NCBI GenBank assembly: GCA_020435085.1
Contig: JAGRAB010000128.1
Coordinates: 1-6,082 of the forward strand
Length of the DNA stretch: 6,082 bases
Direction of reading: 5' to 3'
Source: Bdellovibrionales bacterium
GTDB taxonomy: Bacteria > Bdellovibrionota > Bdellovibrionia > Bdellovibrionales > UBA1609
Made by a program: the position numbers and the translations under genes. The notes beneath the pieces are model-generated. The model was not told the origin of the DNA. It ran no database searches and worked only from the letters and a program-made list of their open reading frames with translations. This document shows, piece by piece, positions 1 to 4,662 of this stretch (position 1 is its first letter; each line of letters begins with the position of its first letter).

Positions 1-3
1 CAA

Positions 4-245
4 TCAATCAAGATGTTTAGAGGACGGAGAGGCAAGAGCGTCCGCAATTAAGGGGGCCAGTTTCAGGAAAGCACCCGTGCGGGTGTCATTGAATACTTGC
101 CAGGCCAGAGTGTACCTAGAGTAGTTATCAACAACAGCTTGAATGAACAGCTTTTAATTTCACCTATTCCGCAGTCTCTTTTTTCTCTTTTCCATTTTTT
201 GTATCTAGATTGACGTTTTATAAGGGTAACCAAATCACAATGCAC
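4..245 (-). pseudogene. Decayed DDE (rve/integrase-core) transposase fragment
   Basis: On the minus strand, bases 153 down to 4 read in one frame as KLFIQAVVDNYSRYTLAWQV followed by about 30 more residues ending at a TGA at 4-6. The VVDNYSRYxLAW stretch is typical of the core of rve-family (IS3/IS481-like) transposases, where it follows the first catalytic Asp. In-frame stops (TGA, TAA) lie just upstream of the Lys codon. A different frame is open from a GTG at 245 and carries HCDLVTLIK, which could be the eroded WHxDVT first-Asp motif; that part is uncertain. A one-base loss near the A-run around 150-156 would join the two frames. The second Asp and the catalytic Glu are not seen, so the fragment is non-functional or its remainder lies outside the window. 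No terminal inverted repeat could be found. Confidence 0.6.
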
Positions 246-304
246 GCCCTAGTGACATTGAGACTTCATATTCATTCGTATTACTTCAAGAGCCGAATTA
301 ACCT
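246..304. other. Short spacer without recognisable features
   Basis: These bases separate the stop of the Fic gene from the transposase remnant. They are AT-rich. I see no convincing hairpin with a T-tract that would terminate the Fic transcript, and no inverted repeat that would mark the edge of an insertion element. Confidence 0.4.
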
Positions 305-1270
305 TTATACGAAAAAATATTTAGTCTGGTTTCTTTCACCTTGTCGTTTTATATAGCCAGAATCAAACCATATCTTAAGATCACGACTTGCTGTTGCCGT
401 AGAGATCTCGGGCATAGAGTTCATATACTCTTTTCTTGAAAACTTTTTTCCTTTAAATAATTCTCGGGCTAACTCTAAACGATGCTCTTGAGTATTTATC
501 GTCGTGGGAGACTTCTCGATTAACTCAAGCAAGCTTTGCTCAATAACACCTAATATAAACTCTATAAAGACCGTCGAGGCCCCCTCTTTATCGGACTGCC
601 TGAGTTTTTGGTAGTATTCCTCTTGTTGTTCCCGAATAATTGACTCCATGGGAAGATATTGAAATACAGGATCAAGTTCCATCAATATAAGACTTTGCCA
701 AAACCGTCCTATTCTGCCGTTTCCATCCATAAATGGATGAATAAATTCAATTTCATAGTGCGCGATACAAGACTTTAGAAGAATATGAGTTTCTACATCA
801 GCTTTTAGCCAGCGAAATAATTTGTTCATCTGTTCACTGACCATCTTCGCGCTAGGAGCAGCATGAATAACTTTTTTACCTTTTATAATCCCCACATTTT
901 TTGTTCTTATTTTTCCAGGGTTATTCACAAGTCCTTTCATCAGAATCCCATGGGCCTTTAAGAAATGCTTCAAATCAAAAGGATTTAATTTTCTCACCTG
1001 TTCATACAATTTAAGCGCGTTCTGAACTTCTAAAATTTCATTAGCTCGGCCGCGAACCCTTTTCCCCTCAAGAACATCAGTGATTTGATTCAAAGAAAGA
1101 GTATTCCCCTCTATAGCAAGCGTGGAATGAATCGTTCGAATCTGATTCTCTTTTCGAAGCTTTGGCCCTGGAACACTCAACCCTTTCGTCTGCACTTTGC
1201 CTAACAAGAGTGCGACCCGAGTAAGTCCATCGATTATTTTCGGAGAAAAAGAAAATGGCGGCCTATACAT
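305..1270 (-). CDS. Fic-domain protein adenylyltransferase (class II) with C-terminal winged helix
   Basis: A 321-residue Fic protein. Fic enzymes usually transfer AMP from ATP to a hydroxyl side chain of a target protein. The catalytic motif HPFMDGNGRIGR spans residues 178-189 and keeps the catalytic His178, the metal-binding Asp182 and the Arg pair, so it looks active. An N-terminal inhibitory motif of the (S/T)xxxE(G/N) type is present (Thr50, Glu54, Gly55), which defines a class II enzyme that restrains itself in cis and needs no separate antitoxin. The N-terminal Fic_N-like region covers about residues 1-90 and a flap-like segment lies near 124-143. Residues about 265-321 look like a winged helix (KEYMNSMPEISTATASRDLK, then a GYIKRQG turn and a TKYFF end strand), so it may bind DNA. 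The ATG at 1270 has no clear Shine-Dalgarno sequence, but three tandem repeats lie just upstream. The target protein is unknown. Nearby transposase debris suggests an accessory gene. Confidence 0.9.
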   Translation of the reverse strand: MYRPPFSFSPKIIDGLTRVALLLGKVQTKGLSVPGPKLRKENQIRTIHSTLAIEGNTLSLNQITDVLEGKRVRGRANEILEVQNALKLYEQVRKLNPFDLKHFLKAHGILMKGLVNNPGKIRTKNVGIIKGKKVIHAAPSAKMVSEQMNKLFRWLKADVETHILLKSCIAHYEIEFIHPFMDGNGRIGRFWQSLILMELDPVFQYLPMESIIREQQEEYYQKLRQSDKEGASTVFIEFILGVIEQSLLELIEKSPTTINTQEHRLELARELFKGKKFSRKEYMNSMPEISTATASRDLKIWFDSGYIKRQGERNQTKYFFV

Positions 1271-1275
1271 AGATT

Positions 1276-1310
1276 TAATAGTATCAAATGATAGTATCTT
1301 TTGATAGTAT
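1276..1310. repeat. Three 9-bp direct repeats at 13-bp period upstream of the Fic gene (putative operator)
   Basis: On the plus strand TAATAGTAT (1276-1284), TGATAGTAT (1289-1297) and TGATAGTAT (1302-1310) recur every 13 bp, separated by CAAA and CTTT. The array also contains short dyads: TATCA-AA-TGATA at 1282-1293 and TATC-TTTT-GATA at 1295-1306. It begins only 5 bp upstream of the Fic start codon and fills the place where promoter or 5' leader should lie. This is the layout of an operator. The Fic protein's own winged helix is an obvious candidate ligand, which is inference. Confidence 0.6.
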
Positions 1311-1324
1311 AATTATCGCTATTT

Positions 1325-1368
1325 TCAATAAAAGCAAGAAGAGCTGGGCCGCAGCGGCTGGGTTCTTG
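1325..1368 (-). terminator. Probable intrinsic terminator of the DUF2892 gene
   Basis: An interrupted inverted repeat lies 17 nt past the stop of the minus-strand DUF2892 gene. The outer arms are CAAGAA (1335-1340) and TTCTTG (1363-1368). The inner stem is GCCG (1348-1351) with CGGC (1355-1358) around a three-base loop, with an asymmetric internal loop between the two stems. On the minus strand the hairpin is followed by CTTTTATT, a modest T-tract. On the plus strand it is followed by GGGTTTTT, so it could act in both directions. It would also insulate the Fic promoter from read-through. Confidence 0.45.
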
Positions 1369-1385
1369 GGTTTTTAAACGAATTT

Positions 1386-1577
1386 CTAACTTCTCTTTTT
1401 CCAAATCGAAGAAATGCCTAAGGCTGAATATAAGGGACAAAGTCCCCAAGAGGCTGTTGCCAGCGGAATAAGTCCTATCCATGTCCAAAAAGGGCCACCG
1501 GCAATGGCCCAAGTCACTAAAGTCACGCCAATAATAAATCGCAAACTTCTATCAAGGAAACCTACATTTTTAGTCAT
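1386..1577 (-). CDS. Small YgaP-like (DUF2892) inner-membrane protein
   Basis: A 63-residue protein matching the pattern of the YgaP-like transmembrane (DUF2892) family: an N-terminal NVGFLDRSLRFIIG block, two hydrophobic segments (about residues 12-27 and 31-46) joined by a short Gly-Pro-containing turn, then the CPLYSALGIS block with Cys47-Pro48. The family is named for the membrane part of the rhodanese YgaP, but here there is no rhodanese domain, so the protein stands alone. Similar short stand-alone members are common in proteobacteria and have no firmly assigned function. The single Cys could be redox- or sulfur-active, which is speculative. Length is normal for a stand-alone member. 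It begins at ATG 1577, with only a weak purine stretch upstream, and is transcribed away from the signalling operon. Confidence 0.8.
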   Translation of the reverse strand: MTKNVGFLDRSLRFIIGVTLVTWAIAGGPFWTWIGLIPLATASWGLCPLYSALGISSIWKKRS

Positions 1578-1642
1578 ATGCTTAGACTAATCGAAAAGTT
1601 CAGACTCTCCAAGTTGGTCCTGCAAAAAAAATTGACAGTTTT

Positions 1643-1670
1643 TTGAACTTTCCTGCTCGATATTGAACTT
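1643..1670. repeat. Direct repeat TTGAACTT, 20 bp apart, in the divergent intergenic region
   Basis: TTGAACTT occurs at 1643-1650 and again at 1663-1670, exactly 20 bp apart (two helical turns). A third copy of the core in inverse orientation, AAGTTCA, is at 1596-1602. The region lies between the divergent DUF2892 and response-regulator genes, where a regulator controlling either side could bind. The function is inferred from position and spacing only. Confidence 0.35.
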
Positions 1671-1713
1671 CAAATCGTGAGTTTAAAAAATGCAGGTATT
1701 TCATCTAAACCCT

Positions 1714-1740
1714 TAATCTAAAAGACTTTTTTACCGATAA
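1714..1740 (+). promoter_or_regulatory. Candidate promoter for the phosphorelay operon, sigma-28-like
   Basis: TAAT (1714-1717) followed after 15 nt by ACCGATAA (1733-1740) resembles the flagellar sigma-28 pattern TAAA-N15-GCCGATAA, with one mismatch in each part. Transcription would start around 1747, just ahead of the Shine-Dalgarno sequence, giving a very short leader. The same bases could also be read as a poor sigma-70 promoter (TTAATC, 17 nt, GATAAA). No better promoter was seen, although a perfect TTGACA at 1632-1637 lacks a suitably spaced -10. Confidence 0.3.
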
Positions 1741-1763
1741 ATGGAAAGGGTCGGAAGGAAGTT

Positions 1764-2480
1764 ATGGCACGAATCTTAGTTGTTGATGACGACAAAGACA
1801 TTCTTAAAATTGCTGAAAGAGTTTTAGCCCATGGTGGACACGCCGCTGTTGTTGCTGAAGATGCCATGAAGGCGATGGAAATTCTTAATGCCACTACTTT
1901 TGATATGCTTATTTCTGACGCCAATATGCCTCATTATTCAGGCTTTGATCTCATCAAGACAATACGCAACCAAGAGCATTTAAAAAACATTTCCATTGTT
2001 ATGTTGACTGGTCTCCGCGAAAGAAAAGATGTGGAAAAAGCCATTCATGCTGGAGCTGATGATTATATCGTAAAGCCTATTGATCCACTTTTGCTGATGC
2101 AAAAGGTCAACTCCCTTTTCGAAAAACGCCCTCCTACACATCATCCTGGAATTGTCTTTGCAGAAAATGGACCCATGAACTCTGGGTTGATTCAAGCCAC
2201 CATTTCAGTTCTTGCTATTTCAGAGCTTGGCGTAAAAATAAAAACGGATTTACCCCTCCCTGAGGGAGCTACGGTTGATTTGCGGGGTTACTTTTTCGAA
2301 CACCACCTCGATATTGAACCACCCCCTTGTCGGGTTCTTTCTCAGCGCGAACTTAGGCCTAATAGCTATGAACTCCAGCTCATCTTTGTTGGTGCTAACG
2401 AATATCAACTTCGAAAAATTCGACAATGGGTTTTTTCTCATGGCTCTATGATTCGTCGAGAAAATAAATCGGCGGCATAA
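1764..2480 (+). CDS. Response regulator with receiver and PilZ-like C-terminal domain
   Basis: A 238-residue protein. Residues about 1-120 form a complete receiver domain: acidic cluster Asp8-Asp9-Asp10, phospho-acceptor Asp52 in SDANMP, switch Thr82 and Lys104 in the KP motif. Residues about 138-230 resemble a PilZ domain: the segment AISELGVKIKTDLPLPEG (151-168) fits the (D/N)xSxxG strand-turn and the following L-x-G pattern. The RxxxR motif that PilZ proteins use to grip c-di-GMP is absent from the stretch before it, so this is probably a degenerate, possibly non-binding, PilZ fold. There is no DNA-binding domain, so output is likely by protein contact. The start ATG has a good Shine-Dalgarno sequence (GGAAGG, 1753-1758). 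It is first in a four-gene operon and, as the only member with an output domain, is the likely terminal acceptor of the relay. The protein ends in Ala-Ala. Confidence 0.85.
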   Translation: MARILVVDDDKDILKIAERVLAHGGHAAVVAEDAMKAMEILNATTFDMLISDANMPHYSGFDLIKTIRNQEHLKNISIVMLTGLRERKDVEKAIHAGADDYIVKPIDPLLLMQKVNSLFEKRPPTHHPGIVFAENGPMNSGLIQATISVLAISELGVKIKTDLPLPEGATVDLRGYFFEHHLDIEPPPCRVLSQRELRPNSYELQLIFVGANEYQLRKIRQWVFSHGSMIRRENKSAA

Positions 2481-2482
2481 CG

Positions 2483-2487
2483 AGGAG
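2483..2487 (+). promoter_or_regulatory. Strong ribosome binding site of the stand-alone receiver gene
   Basis: AGGAG sits 6 nt before ATG 2494 in the 13-nt gap after the preceding stop. It is the strongest Shine-Dalgarno sequence in the operon, whereas the next two genes rely on ATGA overlaps. This suggests the small receiver may be made in excess of the kinase and Hpt proteins. Confidence 0.7.
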
Positions 2488-2493
2488 AGTAAC

Positions 2494-2877
2494 ATGAATA
2501 TCTTACTTGCTGAAGACGATCCCAATATTTCAACAATTGCCAAATTGGCTCTTGAACAAATCGGTGGCCATAAAGTGACCCATGTTGATAATGGTGAAAA
2601 AGCTTTAAAACTTATTCTCGAACAAGGTTCTGATTTTGATGTGATTCTTCTTGATGAAATGATGCCTGGCCTGAATGGCGTAAGAGTTTGCCAGGAGTAT
2701 CTCAAGGCTGTATCCACTCCGCAGCCAGTTATTTTTTTAAGCGCGAAGTCTCAAAGCTCTGATATTAAAGAGTTCCTTGAGCTCGGCAAAGGATTTATTC
2801 CCAAACCATTTGATCCCATGCAGTTAAATCCACTCATTGAAAACATTCTCAATAAAACGGAAACTCACGCCGCATGA
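2494..2877 (+). CDS. Stand-alone CheY-like receiver protein
   Basis: A 127-residue single-domain response regulator. All phosphotransfer residues are present: acidic Glu7-Asp8-Asp9, phospho-acceptor Asp54 in LLDEMMP, switch Ser83 in LSAK and Lys104 in IPKPF. Length is that of a bare receiver; there is no output domain. It lies between the PilZ-like regulator and the kinase and overlaps the kinase start by 4 nt (ATGA). With a separate Hpt protein in the same operon, it is a natural intermediate carrier taking phosphate from the kinase and passing it to Hpt, much like Spo0F or the receiver part of a hybrid kinase. It could instead be a phosphate sink or a CheY-like effector. The protein ends in Ala-Ala (THAA). 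Confidence 0.88.
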   Translation: MNILLAEDDPNISTIAKLALEQIGGHKVTHVDNGEKALKLILEQGSDFDVILLDEMMPGLNGVRVCQEYLKAVSTPQPVIFLSAKSQSSDIKEFLELGKGFIPKPFDPMQLNPLIENILNKTETHAA

Positions 2878-4244
2878 CAAACCTTTCTTTGATCCGTTTT
2901 CGCCTCAGCTTTTTATTTTTAGTGGGGCTCGCTTTTGCTGTTGGTTTTGGCTCCATTACCATTAAGGGATGGATCCAATACACACAAATGCATGAGTCTC
3001 TCAACTTAACATATATTCTTGAAGATCAAATCAACCAATTATCAACTTATAAGTTTTCAGAAAAAACACACAAAGAGCTTCAAACCATTCGCTCCCGGCT
3101 CAGTCCCAAGCACCGCGAAGATGCTTTGAGTGATGTAATTCAAGCCTATGCTGAGAAAAGCCCTGCTCTGTTAAAAAAGAGAATTCAACATTTTTTAAAA
3201 AATGAAAAAGAATATCGAAGTTACACCCGTAATATGATGACTTACTGGCAAGAAAAAATTCTTTATTTTGGAATATTATCAGCCGTCACATTATTAACCA
3301 CTCTCTTTATTGCTATCATTTATATTCAAAATAGTATTTTCACTCCCCTCAAAGATCTTTCTAAAAAAATGAATGACTTTCTTCATGATAAATACACCTA
3401 TCAGTTTTCTGTTCCAGCTCCCAATGAAGTTGGGCACCTTCAAGCCACATTCAATGCTCTTGCCCAAAGGGTTCTCAACAATATGGATGAACTCACAACT
3501 TTAGACCGTGCAAAAACTGAATTTTTAAGTATTGCTAGTCATGAGTTAAGAACACCTCTTACATCAATCAAAGGATCTTTAAGTCTTTTACAAAGTGGAA
3601 TTACAGGTGAGCTTAATGACGCTTCAAAAAACTTATTAAATATTGCAGAAACAGAAACCGATCGTCTTATTCGTCTTATTAATGATGTGCTCGATTTAGC
3701 CAAAATTGAGGCTGGTCGCCTTCCTTTAGAAAAAAAATGGACACCTCTCAATAATCTTGTTGATGAAACTTTAAAGAGTCTCGAGGGCCTTGCATCCACA
3801 GCCAAAGTGAAACTCGTCAAAGATAACTTGCCCGATATTGAACTCAATATGGATGGCGACCGTATTCAACAAGTTCTGACAAATTTAATTTCGAATGCTG
3901 TAAAATTTAGTCCTGAACAAGGTGAGGTTTTTGTCACAGCTGAAATGCTTGCGGATGGCCTTGTTCGAATTATTGTTAAAGATCAAGGGCGCGGCATTGC
4001 CCCTGAGGATGTGGATCTTATTTTTGAAAAATTCTCGCAAGCCACGAGCCCTAAAAACCCACTTGTCAAAGGAACTGGCCTTGGCCTTGCCATTGCTCGC
4101 GCCATTGTCTCAGAACATGGTGGTAACATTGGAGTTGATTCCATTGTTGGAAAAGGCAGTCAGTTTTTCTTTACTCTTCCCGACTGGCGCATTCACCAAT
4201 ACTCAAGTATTTCCCCTAACTCTACCGAAGGAATTGCCGCATGA
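2874..4244 (+). CDS. Membrane sensor histidine kinase with HAMP domain
   Basis: A 456-residue inner-membrane kinase. TM1 is about residues 12-30; a mostly charged, probably helical periplasmic sensor region spans about 31-127, which I cannot assign to a known sensor family; TM2 is about 130-151. A HAMP linker follows (Pro158, NEVGHL at 184-189), then the HisKA helix pair with phospho-acceptor His223 in SHELRTPLT. The ATPase domain has the N box with Asn341 (NLISNAVKFSP), G1 box DQGRGI at 370-375, F box FEKF at 384-387 and G2 box GTGLGL at 400-405, so it should be active. Signal sensing is periplasmic or at the membrane, followed by autophosphorylation on His223. There is no attached receiver; separate receiver and Hpt genes flank it. 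Its start overlaps the previous stop as ATGA with little Shine-Dalgarno sequence, implying translational coupling. It ends in IAA. Confidence 0.93.
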   Translation: MTNLSLIRFRLSFLFLVGLAFAVGFGSITIKGWIQYTQMHESLNLTYILEDQINQLSTYKFSEKTHKELQTIRSRLSPKHREDALSDVIQAYAEKSPALLKKRIQHFLKNEKEYRSYTRNMMTYWQEKILYFGILSAVTLLTTLFIAIIYIQNSIFTPLKDLSKKMNDFLHDKYTYQFSVPAPNEVGHLQATFNALAQRVLNNMDELTTLDRAKTEFLSIASHELRTPLTSIKGSLSLLQSGITGELNDASKNLLNIAETETDRLIRLINDVLDLAKIEAGRLPLEKKWTPLNNLVDETLKSLEGLASTAKVKLVKDNLPDIELNMDGDRIQQVLTNLISNAVKFSPEQGEVFVTAEMLADGLVRIIVKDQGRGIAPEDVDLIFEKFSQATSPKNPLVKGTGLGLAIARAIVSEHGGNIGVDSIVGKGSQFFFTLPDWRIHQYSSISPNSTEGIAA

Positions 4245-4585
4245 GCTTTGCTGCTATGATGGAACAACTCAAAGAAGAATATATTCAAAGCTTACCTGAA
4301 AAAATTGAGCTTATTGAAGCTCATATTCAAACCAACTCATCCGAGAGTCTACGAGAAGACTTTCATAAATTAAAAGGAACAGGAAAAACCTATGGTATTC
4401 CTGAAATCTCAACACTTGCTGCCTCTGTTGAAGAGGTCTGTATTTCCTCTCCCCAACTTGCGGCAACTGTTGCCCAACAAGCCCTCCCCATTTTACATGA
4501 TATCTATGCCTCTAGGTCCACAAACAGCTCCCACGATATCGGAACCGATGAGCGTTATATAAAAATTCTGCAAACGGCTGCATAA
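4241..4585 (+). CDS. Stand-alone Hpt (histidine phosphotransfer) protein
   Basis: A 114-residue protein with a single Hpt domain at about residues 7-92. The signature HKLKGTGKTYG gives phospho-acceptor His42 with the usual LKG and the Gly ten residues on. The surrounding sequence is predicted as the helices of the four-helix bundle. Residues about 93-114 form a short polar tail ending in Ala-Ala. Hpt proteins have no kinase activity; they shuttle phosphate between receivers. Here the partners are most simply the CheY-like protein (upstream donor) and the REC-PilZ-like protein (acceptor) of the same operon. The start overlaps the kinase stop by 4 nt (ATGA) in the same GCCGCATGA context as the previous junction. 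ATG codons at 4256 and 4259 are possible alternatives, but the overlap supports 4241. Confidence 0.9.
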   Translation: MSFAAMMEQLKEEYIQSLPEKIELIEAHIQTNSSESLREDFHKLKGTGKTYGIPEISTLAASVEEVCISSPQLAATVAQQALPILHDIYASRSTNSSHDIGTDERYIKILQTAA

Positions 4586-4597
4586 AATGACCAAATC

Positions 4598-4626
4598 TTG
4601 AGTTTACTCTTGTCTGGTGATAGCCT
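4598..4626 (+). promoter_or_regulatory. Weak candidate promoter for the FAD dehydrogenase gene
   Basis: TTGAGT (4598-4603), a 17-nt spacer and TAGCCT (4621-4626), with TG one base before the -10 (extended -10), make a plausible sigma-70 promoter in the 77-nt gap after the Hpt gene. The -10 match is poor. I see no convincing terminator between the two genes, so read-through from the phosphorelay operon is equally possible. Confidence 0.25.
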
Positions 4627-4648
4627 TTTTTCAGCGACCAAATGCCAC

Positions 4649-4653
4649 AGGAG
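4649..4653 (+). promoter_or_regulatory. Ribosome binding site that decides the dehydrogenase start
   Basis: AGGAG lies 9 nt before ATG 4663. The earlier in-frame ATG at 4642 has no Shine-Dalgarno sequence before it, and this AGGAG would fall inside its coding region. The downstream ATG is therefore the better start. Confidence 0.6.
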
Positions 4654-4662
4654 TTTTCTCAA

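Noticed and set aside
63..245. Short minus-strand open frame of 60 residues starting at GTG
   Set aside because: Not a gene in its own right; the adjacent frame carries the recognisable transposase sequence, so this is part of the decayed element.
1632..1637. Perfect TTGACA -35 hexamer in the intergenic region
   Set aside because: No acceptable -10 lies 16-18 nt downstream; the nearest candidates (GATATT, TATTGA) are 21 or more nt away.
2250..2717. Long open frame on the minus strand across the two receiver genes
   Set aside because: It is antisense to two clearly conserved coding regions, crosses their junction and shows no recognisable domain.
3922..4299. Plus-strand open frame overlapping the end of the kinase and the start of the Hpt gene
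   Set aside because: Out of frame with the conserved kinase ATPase domain and low in complexity (Leu/Pro-rich); a shadow of the real gene.
4586..4641. Possible terminator between the Hpt and dehydrogenase genes (GAG-TTTA-CTC with a later T-run)
   Set aside because: The stem has only three base pairs and the T-run is about 20 nt away, so it does not meet the pattern of an intrinsic terminator.
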